From Leptolinea sp. HRD-7 (GTDB lineage Bacteria > Chloroflexota > Anaerolineae > Anaerolineales > Anaerolineaceae), in NCBI GenBank assembly GCA_024363285.1, contig AP024710.1, positions 434,001-498,000 of the forward strand: a DNA stretch of 64,000 bases. The letters run 5' to 3'. The notes below the pieces were generated by a model. That model saw nothing but the letters and a program-made list of their open reading frames with translations, made no database searches and was not told the origin of the DNA. Positions 1-6,740 of the stretch are shown one piece after another; the stretch's first letter is position 1; every line of letters starts with the position of its first letter. A program made the translations under genes and the position numbers.

Positions 1-1083
1 TGTCGAATGGAGAACCACCGGTGTGTTGTGGGCATTCGCCTCAATGGTCACATTTTTGGTAGTAATGGCTTCCAAACCATCTTGCAAGAATTTCACATTG
101 AATGCGATCTCCAATTCCTGTCCTTCAACCGTGGCTTCAAGCTCTATCTCACTGGCGCCGGTCTCATCGGATTCAGCCAACAGTTTGACCCTCCCTGTTT
201 GATCAGCTCCGGGTTGAAGATGAAAGCGCACCACATTGCTCCCTTCACGAGCAAAGATGCTGGCCTGTTTGCAGGCTTTGAGCAGGTCTCCCGCGTCAAG
301 GACTGCTATGGTCTTGTGACCTTTGGGGAGAATCGCCTGGTAATCGGGGAATTTCCCATCGATCAATTGTGAGACCATCTGCACATTTTCACAACGGAAC
401 ACCACCTGGCTACCATTCGTGGGTAAAACAAGAGTGATCCTGGCTGTTTTAGTCGCATTCAGGATTCGCACCACCTCTTTCAACGCGGCAGCCGGTATGA
501 TTAACTGCTTCTTCGCGAACAGTTCTGGAAGGATCGCTTTACAGATAGCGAGACGGAAGCCATCCGTTCCGACCATGGATACGGTCTTTCCATCCATGCT
601 CATCAAGACTCCAGTCAGAACAGGTCGGGTATCACCCATGGAAGCAGCGAACGCAACCTTTTGGATCATCTCTTTGAAAATACTTGCGTCCATTGAAACT
701 CCATTGGTGATAGGGTACTCCGGGATGGTTGGAAACTCGGATGCATCAATCCCTTTGACGATCCCTTTATAGGTTCCGCACTTCAATGAAGCTTCCGGTT
801 TCCCATTTACCGAAAAAAAGACTTCGGGATCTGTGAAGCTGTTGATCACATCGGTCAGTGTTTTGGCAGGCAAGGTCAAACCCAGGTCACCATCCAAATT
901 GGCATCCATCCAAACCGTGACACACACGGTCAAGTCGGTAGCCGAAAGACGAAGCTGATCCTCATCTTTACTGAGTAAAATGTTCGATAAGATCGGTAGG
1001 TTGGAGTGAGAACCAACCGCTCGTCCTACAATTGCCAGATTTTCAGAAAAAGTATTCTTTTGAACAGTCACTTTGCAGGTCAT
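1..1083 (-). CDS. dnaN: DNA polymerase III beta subunit (sliding clamp), C-terminus cut by window edge
   Basis: Ring clamp that tethers DNA polymerase to DNA. The frame starts at ATG 1083, with AGGAG about 8 bases upstream, and is still open at base 1, giving 361 codons against a usual 365-380, so only a few C-terminal residues are missing. Recognisable clamp stretches are VGRAVGSHSNLPILSNIL near the N-terminus, EFPTIPEYP, GTDGFRLA and FAREGSNVVRF. It is the last visible gene of a leftward block with RadC, SSB and Rad52. In that company it could be an accessory clamp of a mobile element rather than the housekeeping copy; this is inference, and the identity itself is secure. Confidence 0.93.
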   Translation of the reverse strand, partial: MTCKVTVQKNTFSENLAIVGRAVGSHSNLPILSNILLSKDEDQLRLSATDLTVCVTVWMDANLDGDLGLTLPAKTLTDVINSFTDPEVFFSVNGKPEASLKCGTYKGIVKGIDASEFPTIPEYPITNGVSMDASIFKEMIQKVAFAASMGDTRPVLTGVLMSMDGKTVSMVGTDGFRLAICKAILPELFAKKQLIIPAAALKEVVRILNATKTARITLVLPTNGSQVVFRCENVQMVSQLIDGKFPDYQAILPKGHKTIAVLDAGDLLKACKQASIFAREGSNVVRFHLQPGADQTGRVKLLAESDETGASEIELEATVEGQELEIAFNVKFLQDGLEAITTKNVTIEANAHNTPVVLHST

Positions 1084-1109
1084 TCTGTATCTCCTTGTTG
1101 TTTTGTGTC

Positions 1110-1140
1110 AGACACGCAGGGTTTGAAATCCTGCGTGTCT
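1110..1140 (-). promoter_or_regulatory. Intercistronic perfect hairpin upstream of dnaN
   Basis: Arms AGACACGCAGG (1110-1120) and CCTGCGTGTCT (1130-1140) pair perfectly over 11 bp with a 9-base loop. No run of T follows on the minus strand, so it is not a standard terminator. Similar hairpins fill the other long gaps of this operon. Confidence 0.6.
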
Positions 1141-1148
1141 AAGTTGGT

Positions 1149-1583
1149 TTAGAATTCGTCGAATAAATCGGCTGATGCACCACCATCGGGCCAATAAGCC
1201 TCGTCATCCCCTAAGCGAATTGCATTTTCGTATTGCTCAGTGAGGGAGCCTTCGTCATCATCCTCGTTCTGCGAGTTCATCAAAGCTCTGAGAATGGGTT
1301 GATCCGAGGTATAGGCACGAATGCAATTGCGCCAGAAAAGTACATCATCGTTCTGAAGAACTTTCTGGATTCCTTGCACCAAGTCGATTAAAAAGTCTTC
1401 TTCAAATCGATCTGGAGGTAAACCATGATCGGCCAGTGTGTGTGCAATTTCTTCAGCGATTTGTCCCCATGTGATTGAAAACGCTGGCTTTTCCATTGAA
1501 AACCCAGCATGCGCCAGAATTTTGGACACCTCGAAACCAGATTCAAGGTATTCAAGTTGTTGTAGTGTAGGTAGTTGATCCAT
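1149..1583 (-). CDS. Hypothetical acidic protein in replication/recombination operon
   Basis: A 144-residue protein that I do not recognise. It starts at ATG 1583 behind a good AGGAG. It is strongly acidic, especially from about residue 100 (NEDDDEGSLTEQYE), with no signal peptide or membrane segment and a mostly helical look. It lies between radC and dnaN in the same direction, with 16 bases to radC. A helper of the clamp or of recombination is possible from position only. Confidence 0.6.
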   Translation of the reverse strand: MDQLPTLQQLEYLESGFEVSKILAHAGFSMEKPAFSITWGQIAEEIAHTLADHGLPPDRFEEDFLIDLVQGIQKVLQNDDVLFWRNCIRAYTSDQPILRALMNSQNEDDDEGSLTEQYENAIRLGDDEAYWPDGGASADLFDEF

Positions 1584-1599
1584 TTTTATCTCCTGTGGA

Positions 1600-2319
1600 T
1601 TATGAAAATCCCAACCCTTTTTCCTTCAGGGACACCCATCGTGATAATCCAATGACCAAATGGTCCAGGACTGACACATCCAAGAGCTTGCCGGCTTGGA
1701 CAATGGCGCGAGTAACGCTGACATCTTCGGGACTGGGTGTGGGATCTGTGCTGGGATGGTTATGTGCGATCAAGATAGCCGCCGCGTTCCGCTGCAGTGC
1801 TGGTTTGAATAACTCACCAACCCGCACCATCGAAGAATTAAGCGAGCCGTGATATATCTCAATAACATCCAACATACGGTTGCGTGTGTCAAGCGGCATC
1901 ACGACCATGAATTCTTGTTCACGATGCGCCAACATCGGCATCAAGATTTGAGCAGCATCTCCAGGTGAATGAATTGTTGGGCGTTCATCTTCTGGTTGAA
2001 GAAGCTTACGTCCAAGTGCTAAAGCCGCTTTGAGCCGCAGTGCAGTCAAATTGCTTATGCCCGGCACTTTAGCAATCTCATTCACATGTGCCTGGGCAAT
2101 TTTCTGGATCGTGCCAAATTGTGCCAGCAGTTGTTCAGCAGACTCAATTTGATTTGAACCACCTATGATGACTGCCAGCAATTCAGCCAGACTGCATGCA
2201 TCTGAGTACTTACTTACCCGGAAAGCCGGCTGCTCACGAACGGGCAGGTGCTTGAGCCGGGGATAGTTGTAAGTTTGAGGGTGTGCACTTTCTATAAGGT
2301 ACGGTTGTAGATTGTTCAT
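1600..2319 (-). CDS. radC: RadC-family JAB/MPN-domain protein
   Basis: RadC/YeeS-type protein of 239 residues. An N-terminal helix-hairpin-helix-like part (AKVPGISNLTALRLKAALA, about residues 82-105) precedes the JAB/MPN metal-binding domain. The JAMM-like motif HNHPSTDPTPSPED is intact at about residues 187-200. RadC proteins are common on plasmids, phages and integrative elements; their exact biochemical role is not settled. Start ATG 2319 has AGGAG 8 bases upstream. It sits between two uncharacterised genes of the recombination operon. Confidence 0.9.
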   Translation of the reverse strand: MNNLQPYLIESAHPQTYNYPRLKHLPVREQPAFRVSKYSDACSLAELLAVIIGGSNQIESAEQLLAQFGTIQKIAQAHVNEIAKVPGISNLTALRLKAALALGRKLLQPEDERPTIHSPGDAAQILMPMLAHREQEFMVVMPLDTRNRMLDVIEIYHGSLNSSMVRVGELFKPALQRNAAAILIAHNHPSTDPTPSPEDVSVTRAIVQAGKLLDVSVLDHLVIGLSRWVSLKEKGLGFS

Positions 2320-2335
2320 GTCTGTCTCCTGTGAA

Positions 2336-2377
2336 ATGGGGGACAGACCCCCCCTGGAGGGATGCTGTCCGCCCCAT
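2336..2377 (-). promoter_or_regulatory. Intercistronic hairpin before radC
   Basis: ATGGGGGACAG (2336-2346) pairs with CTGTCCGCCCCAT (2365-2377), with a small bulge. It fills most of the 93-base gap between radC and the gene at 2413. It could be a processing or attenuation site; no clear T-tract follows. Confidence 0.5.
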
Positions 2378-2412
2378 TTTTCCCCTTGCGGGGTCCATTA
2401 GGGTCCTGTAAT

Positions 2413-2985
2413 TTATGCGGTCGGATCGTATCCGGTTTCAAGAAATACCTTGCGGCTGATTGCTTCGCATTCTTCCCAGGTCATCAATTCATCGCGCCGC
2501 ACACCTGGGTATCCAGGTGCGGGAGGTATGAGCCAGGGGTTTTCTGCAAGGTTCTTTTTTATCCTTTCAGCTTTTGCATCCAGAAAATGACGCAGGCCAC
2601 CTTTTGTGCAGCGCCACCCCAATTCCTTGGTGTACTTACCATCCCAATTTCGATCGCGGTAAGTATTGCTGCCACAGATAGGACAAGGTGGCATCCCTTC
2701 TGGATCAGGCGCTCGTGCACCACCAGCTTGAAGATAAAAACGAACAGCATCAATCGCTTCGCAATAAGCTGCACCACAAGAGCACTCCTTGTTTTTATTG
2801 ACCCTGTGAAAACGATGTATACTGCCCGAACCAAAATCAACCAGGTATTGATATCCCTGGATGGAAACGGATGACGTGAACACCGTAAGGTCTTCCCGGG
2901 TCATTGCACTACCATGCGCTTTTGGGATCCCCTGACTGCTTCTAACCGTACCTGCGGTTCTACTCGGAGCAAGTTCGGTCTTCAT
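2413..2985 (-). CDS. Zinc-finger protein with SWIM-like motif, function unknown
   Basis: I choose ATG 2985, because GGAG lies 7 bases before it; a GTG at 2991 has no usable ribosome site. The product is 190 residues. It has a cysteine cluster CSCGAAYC resembling the start of a SWIM finger but without the final CxH, then CPICGSN and a later WRCTKG that may complete a second zinc site. SWIM fingers bind DNA or proteins, and the Rad52 fusion nearby also carries one. The gene overlaps its upstream neighbour by 26 bases, so the two are probably translated together. No enzyme signature seen. Confidence 0.6.
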   Translation of the reverse strand: MKTELAPSRTAGTVRSSQGIPKAHGSAMTREDLTVFTSSVSIQGYQYLVDFGSGSIHRFHRVNKNKECSCGAAYCEAIDAVRFYLQAGGARAPDPEGMPPCPICGSNTYRDRNWDGKYTKELGWRCTKGGLRHFLDAKAERIKKNLAENPWLIPPAPGYPGVRRDELMTWEECEAISRKVFLETGYDPTA

Positions 2986-3304
2986 AAGCACTCTCCAGAA
3001 ACCAATCCGCTGGAAGCGAGTGATCCTGCGGAGAGATATGGATTTCTAGTTCTCCTGGTTCAATCGTTTCACAGATTGGTGATTCTTCAGGATCATTCTC
3101 AACACGGACATCCCTCAAGTGAGGGATATGAACCACTGTAGTGCTGTCCTGATAAGGGCCACCGTAGCTGTTCTTGGTAAATGGCTCCAGTCCATTGAGC
3201 GCGCGTACCCATACTGTTCCAGGTCTTGGGCCTTTTCCCACTACCTCAACGGGAATGACCGCATCTCCATAACATGTACCGATTGTGATTTCAGCTTTTA
3301 CCAT
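2960..3304 (-). CDS. Small hypothetical protein in recombination operon
   Basis: Starting at ATG 3304, 8 bases after a perfect AGGAGG, this encodes 114 residues (MVKAEITIGTCYGDAVIPVE...). A longer frame reaches 3379 but crosses a hairpin and lacks a ribosome site. The N-terminal half reads like a small beta-rich domain; the C-terminal third is acidic. I recognise no family. It overlaps the next gene by 26 bases, so co-expression is likely. Confidence 0.55.
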   Translation of the reverse strand: MVKAEITIGTCYGDAVIPVEVVGKGPRPGTVWVRALNGLEPFTKNSYGGPYQDSTTVVHIPHLRDVRVENDPEESPICETIEPGELEIHISPQDHSLPADWFLESAYEDRTCSE

Positions 3305-3338
3305 GTGTTCCTCCTGTGTTCTTTCAATAGGAATGAGA

Positions 3339-3366
3339 AAGGACATGCCCTGAATGGCATGTCCTT
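3339..3366 (-). promoter_or_regulatory. Intercistronic perfect hairpin downstream of ssb
   Basis: AAGGACATGCC (3339-3349) and GGCATGTCCTT (3356-3366) form an 11-bp stem with a 6-base loop in the 94-base gap between ssb and the next gene. It is the third such hairpin in this operon. Confidence 0.6.
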
Positions 3367-3398
3367 CGTTGTGATTCACCGGTGCGTTTTCACTCTGG

Positions 3399-3818
3399 CT
3401 AAAATGGAATTTCGCTTGGGTCTACGTTTGGCGGAACCTGAGTATTTACTGCGGGTTCTGTTTCCTCCTGGTCTTCACGTCCAGAAAGAAAACGTACGGT
3501 CGAGGCGGTTACTTCGAATGAAGCGCCAACCTTTCCGTTGTTTTCCCAGATATGAGGGCCACCCGTTTCAGGATCGGGGTTTAGGCGTCCTTCCACTAAC
3601 ACCTTGCTTCCCTTGTGTAGGAATTCATTGCAGGACTCTGCTTGTTTTCCCCACACAGTGACACGGAACCAGGTTGTTTCTTTGACTGGTTGCCCATTCT
3701 GACCGTTGTAACGGCGATTCGTGGCCACCGATAAGGTAGTCACAGGTTGTCCGCCAGGGGTAAAGCGCATTTCGGGATCTTTTCCCAAATTTCCGATGAG
3801 GATAATCGTCTGGTACAT
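3399..3818 (-). CDS. ssb: Single-stranded DNA-binding protein SSB
   Basis: Typical bacterial SSB of 139 residues. The OB fold fills residues 1-110 (ILIGNLGKDPEMRFTPGGQP, then TTWFRVTVWGKQAE and LVEGRL). A short acidic linker ends in DPSEIPF, the tail that docks partner proteins such as RecO or PriA. The start at ATG 3818 follows AAAGGA; upstream codons in the same frame lack the SSB N-terminus. It lies 34 bases downstream of the Rad52-like gene, a pairing often found on phages and integrative elements where the two act in strand annealing. Confidence 0.95.
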   Translation of the reverse strand: MYQTIILIGNLGKDPEMRFTPGGQPVTTLSVATNRRYNGQNGQPVKETTWFRVTVWGKQAESCNEFLHKGSKVLVEGRLNPDPETGGPHIWENNGKVGASFEVTASTVRFLSGREDQEETEPAVNTQVPPNVDPSEIPF

Positions 3819-3852
3819 TGTGTTTTTCCTTTCTCTTTGGAATGTGGTTTTT

Positions 3853-4950
3853 TTACGCTGCAACGGATGCAGGCGTCGGTGTGGCGCGTTGACTGGCAAG
3901 CCAATTGCGTAATTCATCCTTTGAAGCAGGAACTCTCCCGGTTTTCTCTTTGAATTGGTCGAATGCCTCCTGTTCGGAGACATTGCCATTCACGGAGACA
4001 CCATCCCCATACTTGCGTACGGTAGAGGTGGTGGGAGGTATTGAATTTGCTTTCGAAGTTGGAATTGCCGTAGATGAGGTGCCATTGGATCGGTTTTGAT
4101 CAAGGCCTGCGTTTTGAGCAATTTCCTTGTCATACAACAGATTGCCGAACTGTTCACCCAACTGGCGGAAGCAGCGCTTCAGACAGTCTGTGGCTGAACC
4201 TGCCAAGGCCATATCCAGAGCTTCAGGTGTATCGCCAGTGAAGACACAACGACCAAGATCGGCGTGACTGTATGTTTTTCCGTCCAGATCGACAGATACT
4301 TTGCCGGTGATATACACTAAACCGACTTCCTCGGTCTGAACATTCCCATTGGCATCCAGGGCAGGAACCTTGCGTTTTTCCTGTTGATTCCAGATCAGCA
4401 CCTTTTTTTGCCAACGCACGATGACCGGATCACCAATCAAGTCAAATGACCAGGTAAATCCGAAGATACTGTTGGCTCGATCAATAACGTCGTATCCTTC
4501 CAGATAGGGGACGGATCCCATACCTGGCGCTTGGCGGCGTTTGACGCGAGACATATCCAATGGCTGGCGAAGTTCCCAGAGGATGCGGCTCAGCCGGTCG
4601 CTCAGGTTCCCATCATTTGAAGGGATGGTTTCATTCATGTGACTCTCCTTTTCTTGAGTTATGTGAATTTGTGGTTGCGCCGCTTCTAAAAGGCGGACAC
4701 CTTCAATGTGTTTGCAGAGAATCTGAGGTCCCCGCTGCTGATAGTCCATACAGGTACACGCCCAATTGACCTCTTCAGAATCACCTTGAGATGGTCTCAA
4801 TGTGACGACATACGGTAGCTTGTCGCCATTTTTGACCGTCCATTGGTGGGGATTGGTTCGGATGACCTGGAACTTGCCAGCGAGAATCGCAGATTGTGCA
4901 CGTTCAGTACGTTCAATTTGTGCTTGAGTAAGGTCTTGTGTTTTTTGCAT
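3853..4950 (-). CDS. Rad52/Rad22-family annealing protein with N-terminal SWIM zinc finger
   Basis: 365 residues in two parts. Residues 1-100 hold a SWIM finger with CTC at about 70-72 and CKH at about 85-87. Residues 110-265 match the Rad52/Rad22 single-strand annealing fold (YLEGYDVIDRANSIFGFTW, TYSHADLGRC, EALDMALAGSATDCLKRCFRQ). The tail after 265 is low complexity (S/T/P-rich) and ends in a small helical segment. Rad52-like proteins pair complementary single strands. The SWIM fusion is less usual and may help DNA binding. It starts the visible leftward operon. Confidence 0.88.
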   Translation of the reverse strand: MQKTQDLTQAQIERTERAQSAILAGKFQVIRTNPHQWTVKNGDKLPYVVTLRPSQGDSEEVNWACTCMDYQQRGPQILCKHIEGVRLLEAAQPQIHITQEKESHMNETIPSNDGNLSDRLSRILWELRQPLDMSRVKRRQAPGMGSVPYLEGYDVIDRANSIFGFTWSFDLIGDPVIVRWQKKVLIWNQQEKRKVPALDANGNVQTEEVGLVYITGKVSVDLDGKTYSHADLGRCVFTGDTPEALDMALAGSATDCLKRCFRQLGEQFGNLLYDKEIAQNAGLDQNRSNGTSSTAIPTSKANSIPPTTSTVRKYGDGVSVNGNVSEQEAFDQFKEKTGRVPASKDELRNWLASQRATPTPASVAA

Positions 4951-5139
4951 AATCCTCCTTGTGGAAATATCCGACGTTGAATAATGAATAGTCGATATGA
5001 AAGATCAACTCTTGGCTAAGCACCATGAGCGTCCCGACGTTATTTGCTACCCGTGAAAAAACACAGGGCAGAAAACGACAATGGTGAAGACTTTTTCTTC
5101 ATCGCTGACATTTGCAGCCCTATTGATGTGAGAATATAT

Positions 5140-5166
5140 GGGTGGGATGAGTCATTCATCCCACCC
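5140..5166 (-). promoter_or_regulatory. Perfect 11-bp hairpin in long leader region
   Basis: GGGTGGGATGA (5140-5150) and TCATCCCACCC (5156-5166) with a 5-base loop. It lies in the 580-base gap between the Rad52-like gene and the OB-fold gene, downstream on the minus strand of the branched structure at 5291-5394. No T-tract follows in either direction. Confidence 0.55.
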
Positions 5167-5290
5167 ACAAAATTGTTTTCTCCTTGTAATATGAACCTTT
5201 TTGCTTCTCAGCACGCCAAGACGCCTCGTGGGAGGAAAAGGTTGTTTGTTAAAGTGCAAGCCCACTATCCGGGGACTATAGGAAACAAAA

Positions 5291-5394
5291 TGGAGGATCA
5301 CTCGCTCCCAATACCAATGGGAGCTTACGATGACAGTTCTCGAAATCCAGCTTGCTTTATGCAAGGGATCCGGACGTCATCTTGTGATCCTCCA
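5291..5394 (-). ncRNA. Candidate structured RNA or DNA element (three-way branched inverted repeats)
   Basis: Nested perfect arms: outer stem TGGAGGATCAC (5291-5301) with GTGATCCTCCA (5384-5394). Inside it are a 7-bp hairpin GCTCCCA/TGGGAGC (5304-5324) and a second arm GATGAC/GTCATC (5329-5334, 5376-5381) that itself holds ATCC/GGAT and CTTGC/GCAAG around a TTTAT loop. This amounts to about 33 paired positions in 104 bases, far above its surroundings. It could be a leader RNA for the recombination operon, a free small RNA, or a DNA site such as a single-strand origin. The strand is a guess from the weak promoter at its right side. Confidence 0.5.
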
Positions 5395-5404
5395 CGTACC
5401 CTAA

Positions 5405-5433
5405 AGTATTAAGAATTCACTTCAGGTCTGAAC
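5405..5433 (-). promoter_or_regulatory. Weak candidate promoter before the branched element
   Basis: On the minus strand AATACT (5405-5410) is preceded at 17 bases by GTTCAG, a poor -35. A transcript would begin right at the branched structure. The palindrome TTCAGGTCTGAA (5421-5432) overlaps this -35 and could be an operator. Nothing else is recognised in the rest of 4951-5530. Confidence 0.25.
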
Positions 5434-5530
5434 TCATCCATCTCTCTATTTTTTTACACGCGTAGGCCTTTTGCAGGTAATCCAAAAAGATAATTACCCA
5501 TGCTCACCTTCGGTTTGTTGATCGGACGAG

Positions 5531-6055
5531 TTATTCAGCAGTTGCGTCAAATTCTCCAGAAGTAGATTCCATCTCACGTGAATCGTTTTCCGCTTCAATG
5601 TGCTTGCCAGTCGTAACTTTCTCAATTGATCTGGCTTTTTTTTCACTCGGTGCGGCAGCATCCAACACAATAATGCGCCTGGCGACTGTCTCTACCACGT
5701 TTCGGTCAATGAATACCTGGTTTTGTTTCAAATCGCATGCTTTGATATCCACCGTCAGGTCAGTACAATTCTTGGATTTCCGCGCTTTGTTGATAAACTC
5801 TTCCAAGCTTTCGCGGAAATCTCGAGACTGGAGGAAACCATGCACTCGCAATCGCATGCCGCGGCGAATATGGATCAGCCCATTAGCTCCGCCATTTACC
5901 CGGACGTTGATGTAATCACCAGCATCACGTTCCAAATCCAATTTCTTGGCAGGTAGATCACTGTCTCGATAGATCACCAACCGGAAGAACAGGTCATCCA
6001 TAAATTTCCATGGATCACGTACCACGATTCCTTCTAGAACAACATCGTTTATCAT
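5531..6055 (-). CDS. OB-fold single-strand DNA-binding-like protein
   Basis: 174 residues with an excellent AGGAGG before ATG 6055. Residues 1-130 follow an SSB-like pattern: VVLEGIVVRDPWKF, a DYINVRVNG strand, RRGMRLRVHGFLQSRDF, and a final ACDLKQNQVFIDRNVVE strand. The tail after 140 is charged and ends acidic (SGEFDATAE) without the classic DIPF tip. It is a second, divergent SSB-type protein alongside the typical one at 3399. Its promoter and leader hairpin are shared with the pilus operons, which links this gene to them. Confidence 0.65.
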   Translation of the reverse strand: MINDVVLEGIVVRDPWKFMDDLFFRLVIYRDSDLPAKKLDLERDAGDYINVRVNGGANGLIHIRRGMRLRVHGFLQSRDFRESLEEFINKARKSKNCTDLTVDIKACDLKQNQVFIDRNVVETVARRIIVLDAAAPSEKKARSIEKVTTGKHIEAENDSREMESTSGEFDATAE

Positions 6056-6105
6056 CTGACCTCCTTGTTTATAAAACCTTCGTCATCTAGGGTTAAAAAG
6101 AAAAT

Positions 6106-6202
6106 GCCGGACAGATCCCAGTGGGTTATGTCCGGCCAACGATAGAGAGAAATAAATATTCAGTTGTAATAAAAGTATAACAACGGAAAGGTAATTATCC
6201 TA
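6106..6202 (-). promoter_or_regulatory. Conserved promoter and leader hairpin, copy A (OB-fold gene)
   Basis: Minus strand: TAGGAT (6197-6202), 17 bases, TATACT (6174-6179). The leader contains TATCGTTGG followed by stem GCCGGACA/TGTCCGGC (6129-6136 with 6106-6113). The same layout recurs at 11115-11210 and 26481-26609, with base changes that keep the stem paired. Confidence 0.7.
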
Positions 6203-6213
6203 GGGGGATTTTT

Positions 6214-6644
6214 TTACCTCTCATCCAGCGGGCTGCGCACCGCCTTTGGTCCGCGGTTGAGGACATGGGTATAAATCATCGTGGTCTTGATATCCTTGTG
6301 TCAGAGCAATTCCTGCGGCAGATGTTCTGAGCATTTGGCGCGCAGTACGTGGAGTGGAACAGGAATATCTAATTGCAGGACGTTTCGGTATGGAAATAGC
6401 AGGCATTGAGCGCCTGTTTTTAAGCAGAGGCAGAAACATGCTCGTCTTTCGCCAGATGGGTGAGGAAGGCCTCGATCTCAGCGACACCCATTTCAGCCGG
6501 ATGGCGTTTGTTGTGATAGAGAATATAGCGACTAGCTCAGAGAACATAGGTTTTCTCTGTGCTGTAGGAATAATGCTTCAAGCGGATCGTGTCTTGGAGC
6601 TGATCGAGAAGTTTTTTAGGTTTTGGAGGGGATGTATTGGTCAT
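6214..6644 (-). pseudogene. Degenerate integron-type tyrosine recombinase (IntI-like)
   Basis: From ATG 6644 the minus strand reads as the N-terminal arm-binding domain (KLLDQLQDTIRLKHYSYSTE, then after a stop RYILYHNKRHPAEMG and EIEAFLTHLA). After further stops and a large internal loss it ends with the catalytic C-terminus IYTHVLNRGPKAVRSPLDER, which has the Tyr of the active site. Only about 145 codons of some 320 remain and at least two frame changes are needed, so it is inactive. It points away from the adjacent cassette, exactly as intI does in an integron. Confidence 0.85.
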
Positions 6645-6702
6645 AGATGTTTGATCTTGCAGAGCTGAGTGTATAATATTTCAAGATTATTTTTAGGCAT
6701 AA

Positions 6703-6740
6703 TTGCAGTATATTGCTAGTCCGTATAATTAATAGTTAGC
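6703..6740 (+). promoter_or_regulatory. attI-like junction and possible cassette promoter
   Basis: GTTAGC at 6735-6740 is the left recombination junction (between G6735 and T6736). Just before it TTGCAG (6703-6708) and TATAAT (6724-6729), 15 bases apart, could serve as the cassette promoter Pc. The 6645-6735 stretch between the intI remnant and the junction is where attI would lie. Confidence 0.55.

Noticed and set aside
5291..5394. tRNA-like reading of the branched element (a GTTCTCGAAATC stretch resembles a T-loop)
   Set aside because: Arm lengths and order do not fit a cloverleaf tRNA and no anticodon arm is in place.
5044..5412. Open frame of 122 codons on the plus strand before the OB-fold gene
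   Set aside because: It crosses two perfect hairpins and the branched element, has no ribosome site and no protein-like pattern; the inverted repeats explain the region better.
6692..6710. TTAGGCATAATTGCAGTA near the integron junction as a ninth regulon palindrome
   Set aside because: The left half fits but the right half does not, and it lies 35 kb from the cluster before an unrelated gene; probably chance.
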